From contig JAVSML010000044.1 in NCBI GenBank assembly GCA_038503035.1, forward strand, positions 186,001 through 250,000: DNA of 64,000 bases, given 5' to 3'. The position numbers and the translations under genes were made by a program. Below are positions 23,881 through 35,800 of the stretch, piece after piece. Each line of letters opens with the position of its first letter. Position 1 is the stretch's first letter. The stretch is from Crocodylus rhombifer (Eukaryota; Chordata; Crocodylia; Crocodylidae). Under the pieces are notes generated by a model. The model saw only the letters and a list, made by a program, of their open reading frames with translations, searched no databases and was not told the DNA's origin.

Positions 23881-26800
23881 CCTGGAGTGCCAAATAAACT
23901 AATCCCTTCTTCACCAAAGAGCTTCTTAACTGAAACACTGTCACGGGAGTTGTTCTTCATACCATGATCTTAATTTATTCAGATTTCCTGTTGGACTTTG
24001 ACGATCTTCTTTGCTACTTAGCAGAATAGTAATGTATGTAGCTGGAGGCTTCTGAGAATGGTCTTTTAACTTTCAAGCCACAAGTTCAAGGCTGCTTAAA
24101 TGTATACTATAATGAGATAAGTGTTTTCCTGTTGCCCTCAAAGTGGTTAGCACTGCAGTTTTTGAACTCTCAGAGTACTTTGTGCAGCAAAGTGCTTGAC
24201 AAGAATATGTTAGGTTAGTACACTTTGAAACTGGTAGTAGTAAAACATATAGATCTGGTCCTCTAGTTTCATTATCATAATTTTAAATGGTATTGTTAAA
24301 ATATTAAGTTTTATAGCTGCCTTTTTTGTTTGAGGAGAAAACTTCCCAGAAATGTAAATCCATTTTTGAAGTGGAACTTCTTAAACAAAACTTTGGGCAT
24401 GGAGGGTTCAGTTGACTATAGGAAATCTTTGACCATGGTAGTTTAAAAAAAAATATAGGGACTGAATGTTTCACTTTTATATGATAAAATGAAGGAAAGT
24501 CTTCACTGCATCAGTGTCTACTCTTTTTGTTTCAGCGCTCCATTTTAATTCAACCACGGAGAAGTATGACTGAGCATCTATTTAATTAATGGTTATAAAA
24601 GTTCTTAAGTGAAGTGAATGGTGAACTTCTTTCAGTCAGATATATATATTATGTAGTAGTTCACGTAAAATGTTAACGGAGATTAATTCATTTGCCAACC
24701 ATTAATTACAAGATAGAAAAAGACAAAGAAAGGGTCTGAGAATGGGCAGCATGGTCTATAATAGCTTGTGACTACATATTGTGACTAACTGGTGGGTATT
24801 TACTCCATGAGTGGATAGCTAGGAAACTTCCAGCTTCAGTAATGTCCCAATTTCTGCATCAGAGCAGCACAGATATTAGCCTCTACTCCTTTACTTCCTC
24901 TTATTCTTTTTGTTGCTTTTTAGAATTATCAAAGTATATTGCATGCTCATGACCTGCTGGGGAAGACAGCTACTGAAGGCATTTACAGCCGCCCCCAGTA
25001 TCGGTGATCTGTTAATGCTCGCTGTGGGACTCAGGCGATACTTGAATTCAGTGTTCAGTCAGTCACTGTAATATATGTGTGCTATTTGTGAGAAATTGAC
25101 TTTCAAAGGTTTTGAAACAAATTGCTCGGGGTAGAGTAACTAAAAAATGTTGAACCCAGCACATCAAAGGCTTCTTAAAAGATTAGGGTTAATATGCAAA
25201 TTCATTAAGTTTAGGCCAAGGGGAAATATTGAATTTGCCCTATACGGGGACTGTATTATTGTTCATATGAAATGCCTAAACAAGCCTGCATTTACTCATT
25301 ATAATTGCTAAGTGACAGTGGCTTCTAAAATAAGGGGGGCTTCTTTTTTTGACTCACACGAGTAAAGTAATTGTTGGAAAGTAATCTAAAGGTCTTTCCT
25401 ATCGGTATATTTAAATATATATTATGCAGTCAGCAGGAGCCAATCCTTACTCTGACTTTCCATATGTATATATTGCACTTCTAAGTCTGGTCATTGCTAA
25501 GAAATCTGCTAACCTGATTGATATTCTTTATCCTTAGAATATAGATAGAGAGAGGAGCAGCAGTATGTGCCTTAACATTGCTAATATAGTGCTAGCTATG
25601 CAGCTGGTTTTTATTACTTGGCTACATGTCCACAAGGAGCTTGGCCTATATTCTTGAAATTCATACCGATGGGTGACCACAGTGGCTTTGTTTTGAAGCT
25701 GGGTTAAATTAAGTCGCATATTATACAAACCCAGCTGGGTTTAGTAGACTTTCTAATATACAGCATCTGTAGGGTATTTGGCACAGTCCCTGTCATTTGG
25801 AGCTTGAGCACACGCAAAGAAATTATAAAAAAAAAAGAACCGAAGAATGATCAATCAAAACCCAGTTTCTTAAATATGCAGCATTTTCAACAAATTTTAA
25901 ATAAATTTAGCTCTATGTACCTGGGAAGGACCAATATGGCTAGGACTTATTTTGTGATTCCCTTTTAAGTCTTGTAGGTGTATAAGTTATGCACAGCGTG
26001 GGGTTTCTGAGCAACATTTTATTTCAATTTATCTAATTAAGCCATAGCTGTAGGTCAATTAGACTTAACCATGAATGTTTTTAATGCCCTTTTATATGTA
26101 AGAGAAGGAATGATAAAGTAAATTCTCTCTTTTTCATATAAAAGAGAGAGCTACTGTTTATGCATGAGGTATTAAATCTCAGTGAGAAAACAAGAAGACT
26201 AATCAGACAGCTTTAGTTTTCCATCCGCAACAGAGAATAAGTATCCATGAACTGTGGCCAGGCTGTCTCTGCCCAACTTTAGCTAGGTATAACAGGAACA
26301 GCCACATACAGATGCCTCTTATCTTAACCTTCAGTACTTAGAGGCCCTCTTGGCAATATTATCATTTTTTATACTGATGGTTTCATTGAAAGGGTTAGAA
26401 GAATGTGTGGACGTGGAGAATTTTTAAAAGAGCACTTTTGTAAAGCAGGGGGAGGAAAGAGTTTTAATAAACCAGTGGGCAGGAACAGAAGGCTCTCTCT
26501 ACATTATACAACACCGATGCATTTCTCAAAGGGGTCAGCTATAAAAAAGACACATTATGCAATTATTTATACATTCCTTATACAGTCAGGAAATAGCCAG
26601 AAAAGAGCACACTGTTCCAGGCAGCCATTAGATTGTGCAATGACACACACGTCTCGTAGTTTCCACGATTCCGTTTAGTATTTGTGCTTCTGCACATTTC
26701 CCATAGCTGGCTTGTTTGATAGCACCTTTAAGAATGATACTGCAGTCTGTATTAACTATGGATAGATGTATAAGCTTGGACATAATAAGGTCCTTTTAGA

Positions 26801-27699
26801 ACCATTCCCTATCCTGCAAATGAAATGTAAATCTTTATGTGGACTCTAGAAAGCCATCTTTCTACAACCATAAAACTCCACTTGTTCTTTTCCCTCATTT
26901 CTTTGCTCTAAAAGTCTTTTCTGACCCCATATCTTTTCCCTTTTTCTGCCACATCTTCCCGATTCCAGTGCAATCCCTTACTTTATCCATCCCAGGAGAC
27001 TAGTAAATGGATTTGTTCTTTGCCTCATAACTAAGCCTTTTTTGCTTTCCAGTGTTGCTTTTTCTCCTTACTGCAGTCTCTTCCTACATCAGGTATTCAG
27101 CCAAGGAAGTCTATAACCATACTGTAGGTGTCCAAAGCTAATGTCCATTTCAAAGACTGGGATATCCACATGCTCCAGATATGAAGAACAGGTTTCTAAA
27201 GCTCTAGAGGATTCAATATGGGGTTCATGAATTGTGTTATGGAGGGATTTTTTAAGACTTCTAGTAGTAATCTACTAGTCAAGCTTGTCAAAGCAAGTTT
27301 GAAACATTTCCCTCTAGAAATCTTGGTGGAAACCAGAGAAAGGGGGGCAGGAAGGAGTGGGGAAACTTTCCCGCTAAACATTGTCACTGAATTAACCTCA
27401 GATTAACTCTTAGCCTTGAAACTATTATGAGAAAAGTAAGGTGTTAGATGAAATAAGGTAGGCCCATTAGATGAAACAGATGTTTTGTATTGCACTTTAT
27501 TATATTTGGTAGTGTGTGGCCCCTGAGACATGTTACACTTAAGATGTGATTAACCAATAAATAGTAAATTGGCCATACGTTTGTGCAATTAATGACACAA
27601 TCAAATGGAAATAAGTCATGAAATATGTGTAATAATGTTGTGCCTGCTTTCCGCCACACCTTAAATGGAAAGTAGGGAAGGGTCCCCACCACACAGCAG
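23881..27699. other. Unannotated intron
   Basis: Mostly AT-rich. Frames are short and unlike known proteins. Possible unrecognised old repeats. Confidence 0.5.
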
Positions 27700-27960
27700 G
27701 ATGCCAGCTGCTTGGCAATGCTCTGGGACTGGCCCCTTTGCAGTCTGGAGGCTGGGATTTGCGATCCGCTGATTGTCAGGCTCAGGTCCACATCAGAGCA
27801 AGGTTATCCGAGGGCTAGGACTACCAATCAGCTGATTGGCAGCCCCCGCCCCAGGACTGCAGCAGAGCGAGTTTGACACTTGAATCGGCTCTGGCACAGT
27901 CCTGGGGCTGAGATTGAAAATCAGATGATTGGCAGTCCCAGCCCCAGGAGGTACCGGTTC
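27700..27960. repeat. Degenerate GC-rich repeat with recurring ATCAGCTGATTGGCAG units
   Basis: Three related units: CGATCCGCTGATTGTCAGGC (about 27762), CAATCAGCTGATTGGCAGCC (about 27826) and AAATCAGATGATTGGCAGTC (about 27918). Each is followed or preceded by a CCCCAGGACTG-like segment. Spacing is about 63 and 92 bp. The family is not recognised. Confidence 0.5.
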
Positions 27961-28281
27961 ACCGGGTATCTGATTTTTCTATTTTCTGATGCCGTGGGAG
28001 CCTTCATAATCCTGGGCTTGCCCTGCCCTGGCAAGCAGTAATGGCATGATTGGGATCTGATCCCCAATTCCAAAACTGTGTGTCCTGCCATGCACCACAC
28101 AAATGGTGAGAGGAGGCACAATTGTTGGGACTGGAGAGCAGATGCCATCACACCATTAAGTGAACATTTGCCAGGGGCTTTAAACATCTCAGAGTTGATA
28201 GTCGAGTAGGTAACCTCAAGCTTATGATGAGATATGATTTCTGGTAACAGGGAGAGTATGACAGGGAAGAGATTACCCTTA

Positions 28282-28558
28282 GGGCACATCTGCACTTTGC
28301 CCTATGGTAATATAGTTACTGCGCCATGCTTCAGTACTTCCTTGTGGAAGTACTGAAGCATGGCAAAGTAACTACCCACACTGTGCCATATGCACAGCAC
28401 ACAGTTAATTTTAGCAGCTACTTCACCACAGTGGAGTGCTATAATGAGGGAGTGCACCACTACAACAAAGTAGCTGTTGGTCGTATGTAGACCGCCGTGG
28501 ACGCTACATCACCATAACGTGTCTCTACAGAGATGTAAAGTCATGTGTAGATGCACCC
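28282..28558. mobile_element. GGGC-ended MITE with TTA target duplication (Harbinger-like)
   Basis: Left end TTA|GGGCACATCTGCAC, right end GTGTAGATGCACCC|TTA. Inverted termini of about 14 bp with a perfect 3-bp TTA duplication fit the PIF/Harbinger pattern (3-bp TWA sites). The 277-bp body is non-coding and contains a perfect 19-bp hairpin at 28323-28364. Confidence 0.75.
28323..28364. repeat. Perfect 19-bp hairpin inside the MITE
   Basis: Arm GCCATGCTTCAGTACTTCC, loop TTGT, exact reverse complement. After two mismatched positions the stem continues with GTTACT/AGTAAC, giving about 27 pairs. Confidence 0.95.
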
Positions 28559-29140
28559 TTAGTGTTTCTTATACTCTTGCTCCAAAGCAAACACTACTAC
28601 TTACCACTGTCAGGAGGGTTATTGGATGGCAGTTCTTACATTACGATGCTAAAGAAATTAAACACCTCAACGTAAGGAATAACTCCCTTCCCATCACACT
28701 TTGTCTTGGTTCCCTTAACTTGGACTTTGAACTTGGAAGAAGTTAAAGTAAAATTGCTCAGTGCCACAGGTTTCGATGATGAGTTTGAGAAGTTTGCAAA
28801 GACTATGCTGAGTCTTTGGGCTGAAATGCAAGTTTGTAAGGGAACATTTTTGCTTTGGGAGTTCTCTAATGAGTTTCATAAAATTTACATGTAATTTCTC
28901 AAGTCTTCTTTTCAGAAAATTGACATGATGTTTCTGGCTTCAGGTAGTAATATCCCAGATTTGCTGCATCCAGAGCTTAGGCCTAGCCCATAATAATTTT
29001 TATTTTAAATTTATGAATTTTTAAATTGATATTAATGGAATGAATGTATCCAGACTTTCGCCGGTATTAACATGACTCGATCAATAATAAGTCATCTATA
29101 ATCTTTTATAAAAGATGCAAGGAGAGTAAAATATTGAAAA

Positions 29141-29445
29141 ATACCATATTTTCGTGCATACAGCGTGTCCCAGATTGAGATATGCACCATGTTTTTTAAA
29201 AGACAAATGAAAAAAAAAGATTTTTCCTTGTAGGAAGTAACTGAGTAGCAGCAGCTAGGGGATGTGGCCTCGTTGCTCTGTTTCCTGTGGATCTCATGCA
29301 GGCTTTACTTTTGCTTTTACCCAGCTGAAACTTAAGCAGCAGAAACTGCTATTACTGCATTTTCTCGCATATAAGCCTCACTCCAGTTTCCAGCCACTTG
29401 TTTTTGAAAAAAGTTGTGTTTTATGTGCAAGAACATATGGTAATT
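29141..29445. mobile_element. MITE with TACCATATTTTC termini
   Basis: The left end ATACCATATTTTCGTGCATA and the right end, read in reverse, TTACCATATGTTCTTGCACA are inverted repeats. An internal TTTTCTCGCATATAAGCC block at 29361 repeats the terminal theme. The element is about 300 bp and non-coding; superfamily not assigned. Confidence 0.6.
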
Positions 29446-31334
29446 ACAGCTTCCATTTTAACAATACCCTTAGTTCCTTTCATTCAAACTATAGCGTTTT
29501 TATAAGAAAAATATGATTTTAGTTGGCATTAAAATGGTATAGACTCTTATTTGGAGAATGAGAAAAAAAGAGTTAAGATTTTGCTGCTGCTGTTGCAATT
29601 CAGTCCTGCTTCCTTAAAGACAAACCAAAACAACTACATAAAAAGAAATAAGGGAACAGCCAAGATAGAAAACACAGCTTCTGTCTCTGCCTTTGACCCT
29701 TGCTTTCAGCCTCATTGCTGGAGAAAAGACTTTCCCGTTGTGGCAGTGTGCTAGCCACTCTGAAAGCCAGCAGCCTTCTACAAGCATTGATGTCTAGATA
29801 TTACTTTTAGCTACCTTTTTCTCACAGGCTCACAATAGCATTGCGGAAGACCAGTCATGACTGGCTAAAAGTCAGACTTTTTAAATAGACAAATAAAGAA
29901 AGAGGGGGAGAAGAAAGAAAAGCAAAGTGGGCATGGAAAAAGACAGGACGAAGGAGGCAACAGTGGAAAGGTAGATGTCACTTTCCCTGTAGTATCACGG
30001 TAGATGACAATTTTGGCAGCAACATTTGCACCTTTCCGTTCTCTTGACCTCAGTTGTCCAATTCAGGACTCCCCAAAAAAGAAGACTGAAAAACTAGCTT
30101 ATCTTCTCATTATTTTGCCCACCAATCAGACCAAAGATCTCACACACATCTTAATATATTGATTTCAGGTTTCTTATATTCCTTTTTTACCAGGCATACT
30201 CTTCACTTAAGTGTTTTTTTTGGTTGTATTAGTAGACCTTTATTTGGGGGATGTTTTTAGTCCATCTTTAATTCCTGTGGACTTTTAAACCAGGCTTATT
30301 TAACAGACTCAGTTGGACTTTTGTGACCTGGAACCACAGAGTACAAACCTTTCCACAATATAGTTTACTGATATCTAGAAATGTATCATGTATTAGTAGT
30401 AAATGTTATTAATTTTGGTTCATGACTTTTTGCTTCTGAAGTATGGGTATTTTTGAGATTATTACTTGAATAATTTAGCATGGGGATTAAATGAAGACTG
30501 GGTTCCTGACCATTATCTAGTAATATTGGAAAAGTAGTGACCATAGTGTGTAAGTTTTGATACTTGCAGCAAAGATTAGATTTTGGAGTGCTGTTGAGCA
30601 GTTACGTTAGAGATTCAAGTATTTGTCAGATGATTTTTTGCCGTCATGGCTTCATTATTTATTTCCATTTTAATACTCCTGAACTATATAAATTATCTGA
30701 CTGCCATAGTATTTAACTCACACTATTTTGCTGGCTAGCAGCTTCTCCCTACCGCATCACTGTGACATCACATTAGCAATATTATGTCATCATAGTAGAC
30801 CTGCATATTTTATATATACAAAATATGCGATAGTGAGCCTATACTTTAAATGCAACATGAGTCTAGTTTTCAGTAACGTTTTCAAAATCTGCACCATTGA
30901 GTTTTACTTTCACCCATTTAGGCATGGAAGAGGTGGACATGTTCCACTGACAAATATGCATGTCATAAGCAGTATTTGACTGTTATCTGTAAACTGTGTA
31001 TTAAAGCATCCTGCAGACTGGACAGCAAATACAGCGCTTTGGAAAGGAAAGAGAAGCTTATGTTCTTGTGCCCTGCCTACTAGAAATAAGATTTGTCATT
31101 CCTTGAGGCAGAAGTGTGTCAGGAGATGACTGTCAGGCTGAGCAGCCCTTTGCCAGACTTCTCATATATCAAAGCCTGATCTAAAATCACTTTCTGAACC
31201 CCAAGGATTGCAAGACAGGCAAGGCTCTTTCAGAGCATCATTTAGTTGATGCTGTGTGAGACAGCATAGTATCTGTATGGAAAGCAAGTTTATAAAGTTA
31301 GTGGGATCCAAGTCACTCCAGGAATGATGGGAAT
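29446..31334. other. Unannotated intron
   Basis: No feature recognised. Confidence 0.5.
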
Positions 31335-31510
31335 GAGTTATGCTGGTCCTGTGGATAGCGCACCAGACTGAAACTCAGAACACCCAACTTTAAGTTCCCT
31401 CTGGTATCGGTGATAAATTGGGTGACCTGAGCAGCTCAGTGCTTCCCTCTGTGCCAGTTTTCCCATGTATAAGTACAGCTCCTTTGTAAAATGCACCACA
31501 ATATATAACA
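31335..31510 (+). mobile_element. MIR SINE, near full length
   Basis: The tRNA-like head GGTCCTGTGGATAGCGCACC..AGACTGAAACTCAGAACACC is followed by a B-box-like TTTAAGTTCCC, then GGGTGACCTGAGCAGCTCAG and CTCTGTGCCAGTTTTCCCAT, the MIR core and tail. Confidence 0.75.
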
Positions 31511-31822
31511 TAAATTGCTATATGAAGTAAATGTTATTACTGGGTTTTATTATGACCATTTTAGAAGGGTTTTGACACTAAAATTCTTTTTTTTAAATTT
31601 TTTTTCTTTCCTTTGTTTTTGGTTTTCAAATTTTAAAAGGTCTGGGCTTGTTGGCCCATTGTATCTTGTTTTGTCCTGCTGTTTTATCACTGATATATCA
31701 ACATCACCATTCACCTAGGCTTGTCTGTTGCTGTCAGTAGTTTCTTGGGTGAAAAGTAGTTTGAAGGGTTGAGTTTGAAGGAGCAGGTAAGGAAATGAGA
31801 TGGCTAGGCACACCCCTTAGTA

Positions 31823-32034
31823 CAGTCATTTTCAACCTGTGGTCCATGGACCCCTGGGGGTCTGCAGACTAAGGGGGTCCATGAAACATGACTATGAGCA
31901 ATCAAAAATGTGTGAAAAATCCACAATTACAATTCAAAGGCATCTGCACCTCTATCTGAAATTTCCAAAGGGGTTTACACTTGCATTTGAAATGTTTAGG
32001 GGTCTGCAAATGAAAAAAAGGTTGAAAACCACTG
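31823..32034. mobile_element. hAT-Charlie-like MITE with 8-bp target duplication
   Basis: Termini CAGTCATTTTCAACCTGTGG and, in reverse, CAGTGGTTTTCAACCTTTTT. They are flanked by CCTTAGTA (31815-31822) and CCCTAGTA (32035-32042), 7 of 8 equal. Internal GGGGTCTGCA is repeated at both ends. 212 bp, non-coding. Confidence 0.85.
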
Positions 32035-32104
32035 CCCTAGTACATATAATACATATTGCTGTCATTAGAGCACTATCTGAGTCTCTCACAATCTGTATTT
32101 ATTT

Positions 32105-32235
32105 ATCCTCATAACACTGCTGTGATGTAGGAAAGTGCGGTTATCCCTGTTTTATGAGAATTTGGGTGCAGAGAGAGTAAGTGATTTACCTAAGGTTACA
32201 CAGGAAGCTAGAAGCTAAGCTATGGCTTGAAAACA
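32105..32235 (-). mobile_element. MIR SINE, reverse orientation
   Basis: GTTATCCCTGTTTTATGAGA, GTGCAGAGAGAGTAAGTGAT and TTACCTAAGGTTACACAGGA follow the reverse complement of MIR (ACAGATGAGGAAACTGAGGC...CCCAAGGTCACACAGC). Confidence 0.7.
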
Positions 32236-32429
32236 GCTCTCATAAGAAATTGTAACCATATAGCCATACTTCCTTTTTTAGACAGGAGTCTTGCCAGTGG
32301 GGATTCGTCTTTGTTGCACTAGAGATTCATGTTAGACCCTTGTAATGTGATTGCCCCAAACTAATATATGATGACAGGTTGGAATTAACCTCTCCTCATG
32401 TCAGCACTCTTACCAGTCATGGACCAGGG

Positions 32430-32890
32430 CCCATTATGGTAGATGCTTGTAGGCTTGAATGACAGCAGGGTTGTGATTTTGTCTGCTGTGATGGAGAAAG
32501 GAAAGCTGGGAGGGATGGGAGTTGATGGAAAGCTTAAGATCTCTTCTAGTTATTCTGAGCTCGAGGTGGTGGGTAGATGTATACAGGATGTCAGCGAGAC
32601 AGTCAGAGACTTCAGTTTGGACAGAATTTAACAGGTCTGGAGAAACAGGGTAGCTCCTTGAGACATCTGCACAGAGACAGCAGTTTGTAGAGAGAAGTTG
32701 TAGGGGGAGAGGAGAGGAACAAGGGCCGGAGCCCTGCGAGACCCCTGAAAATCCAACAAGCGGGTAAAGAGAATCCTCCAAGTGACACCCGGCAGAGCCA
32801 TGGAAGTGAAGGGAGGGATAAGATTTCCAGAAAGTTGTGTCTGGCTGTGTTGAAGATAGCTGATAGGTTATGGAGTCTAGGAACAGCATT
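32430..32890. repeat. Probable ancient interspersed repeat, family unassigned
   Basis: GAGGAACAAGGGCCGGAGCC, CTGCGAGACCC, GGAAGTGAAGGGAGGGATAA and GTGTTGAAGATAGCTGATAG have the text of an old repeat common in amniote introns. A 151-codon frame on the - strand (32434-32889) has no recognisable domain and is treated as chance. Confidence 0.35.
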
Positions 32891-35800
32891 CAAACTAAGC
32901 ATGCCAGAAAACACTGCAGATTTTAAAGCTTTTTTCCCCCATTCCCTATCAAAAATTAGCTTTCTTATCTCAAGCCATTTTTCTTTGTCATTTTCTAATT
33001 TCCCATAAATAATCCCTGTGGAAAGGGACAGAAAAGAAAAATGATCCCTGGGAAAGAATAAAGCTAAGAAGTCGCATGCAAATAGACTCTGTCCTTTGAT
33101 GTAGCAGTCCTTTCTTCTATAAGTTTATTATAGCTTCTGAATTATGCTACAGCACCATATGTTAAATTAAGAGCACATTCCTGATATTCCACAGTTTAAG
33201 CAGTCTCTATCCAGGAAGTCATCAATTAGTTTTTAACAGGGAGGCTCATCCTTCCTTTTTTCCTCCTTTCTTGCCTCTGAGGACAAAAATGAATGTTTTG
33301 CACTATGGCTATTAGATAAAATAGTTTGAAAGAATCCTCCCTCCCCTAAAAGTTGGCTTCTTCAATCTGGTTGTATGAACCCATCTCAAAAAGGGACAAT
33401 TATTTTTATGTGAACATAGCCTGGAAAGTCTGGGACTCTGATTGTGCTTCATAAAAATAATGCCAAATGCAGAAGGTATGAGATGTTTTTTAAATGGAGA
33501 TACTTATCTTCATTTCACTTTTTGTAGACTGCTCAAACTCTACAAACCACCCCAAAACAGAGTTTAAATTGTATGAAAGCAAATTCTTTGCTCCATTTAG
33601 GACCTACATAAGAAGATGCAAAGTTGCTTTGACATCTGAATTACTGGTAATATGACAAATTTTTGTTTGATCTTTCAATTCACATTTATGAATGGGTTAT
33701 AATAGGTGGAGTCAGAACACAGAAATCTTCATCTCTCGTTAATGTGCACATGTCTTGATAGCACACTATGATGCAGTGAGGCTGTATTAGACAGCAACCT
33801 TCCATTCTGTATGGCTTCATGAAGTACTATTGATTGGAAATGGATTGAAATGTTTCTACCTTTTTGATGCAAACTGTAGTTTCATCAAAATCTTTCACAA
33901 AAAATTCAATTTGGAACAAACTTTTATTTTTCTATCAATTACATTCAAAATTAAACACAGTGATTTATTTTGAAATAAAATATTTACATTTAACTATAAA
34001 AAACCAAAACGAAATAATATTGGGAATCTCACCCCCCAAAGAAATTCTTACATTATACTAAAGCAGTTTCTACTTAGACAAGTGATTTCTAGCATGCAAT
34101 TTGATTGTTATTAGTACAGTCAAGTCTCTTTCCTATTCTCCCTTTTTTATTTTCGTAAGCATTGTTACATTTACCCAGAGTCCTCCATTTAAGAGCTTTC
34201 ATATTCTGATTGATTAGTCATCTGATCAAATCTTACTGTTTTATGGCTCCCAGGTTACCAATTGAGAATTATTAACTGGAGTGAAGAATTTAGCTGGCTC
34301 AGCACAAATTGAATTGTGGCCTGTTTAGCAAGAAATATTTAATTTCATGTGGTTCCCACTGACTAGATTGGCTACAGAGTGATGGCTTAGCTGATTCCTG
34401 AGACTTCAGAGACTGTTCCAAGGAGAGCATCTTCTAAAAATCATTAATGCATCATTCAAATCTCTTGGCATTACCCAGCCAGAAATGCCAAGAAATCAAT
34501 GGCAGCTTTGTATATGTAAGGACTGTAGGGTTTGACCCTTTATGTTCAAGTGAATGGGTATAAAATTCCTAATGCTCTTGAGTGTATACTATAACATAAT
34601 ATTTATAGAAGGACTATCTGGTTTAAAAAAAAAAANNNNNNNNNNAAAAAAAAAAAATTACAATAACATTACATTACGGCCTAAAGCACATTGGAGGGTT
34701 GATGATACCAACACGTTTCTAAACAAGTGTTGAGATTGTAAAAGACATGGAGAAGATTGCAGTCGATTTTTTTTCCTTGAATAAGCATATTTAAAACTAT
34801 AGTCTTCACTATATGGCAGGACTGATGAGCAACATGGCATACACTTACAAGCCTATTTTTGAAGTAGTTGGGTATATATTCTTTGGAATATTCTTAATTC
34901 AAATCTGACAGTAGCGGGTCAGTACTTTGAGTACTATGAACATGAACAGCCCAAATAAAGTTCCCTTTTAACAGTCACGTTTAGAAAATTGTCTCCAATT
35001 TTAAGAGCTTCAAAGCAGGGATTTCAGGTCTTCTGTGTATAGACTAGTGATTAGTAATGATAATCCTAACATTTCAGAAATTAAAAACCACTGACTCACA
35101 ACCTTAAGGCAAATGAAAGCTAGTGTGATGTTCTTGTAATCAGTGTTAAAAAAGGGTTTGTTTTTTTTTTTAATTATTAATTCTCTGAAAATTAAACATT
35201 TGATTGTTTCATCTCAAATGCATGTACCTATTCTGAAAATCACAAAACAGAAAGAGATTTTTATGGTGAAATATTTGCCATTTTGCTGTAGTTTAAAGTG
35301 TTTAAAAATAAATAAAGAAACCAAATTTCACCTTGGCCCAAATATGCAATTTAGTTTGTATGCACTGGTTGAAATCATAATATAAAAAATTGAATCAATT
35401 CTAAATTTTCTTAGAGAAATGTGCACGTCAGAGAAAGTGTATGGTGATTTTGCTTCTTTTATCATACTAAACACGTGGCCAAAACCCCTCCCCATCTTTA
35501 AATGTTTTCCTGTACTTTGAGTTATTTTTATCACTTCCTTCATCCCCTCTCTATGTTGTTTGAGCCAGTATAGCAAACTGGCTTAAAATCCACCAAGCCA
35601 AGTATACAAAATTAATTAAAATAGTAACAAGATTACTTGAAAATGACTGTGATCCAACAGCTAAAAAAAATCAAGAGAAATTAATCACTGGAAAGTTTGA
35701 TTGATATCAACACTTTCAAATCATTTCAGAATTAAACAGTCGGAACTTTTTAATGTCCAACTTCCAAGTTTCATTTTGACTGTCACGATTACTTTAATGA

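Noticed and set aside
32434..32889. 151-codon - frame
   Set aside because: Falls in a probable old interspersed repeat; no domain recognised.
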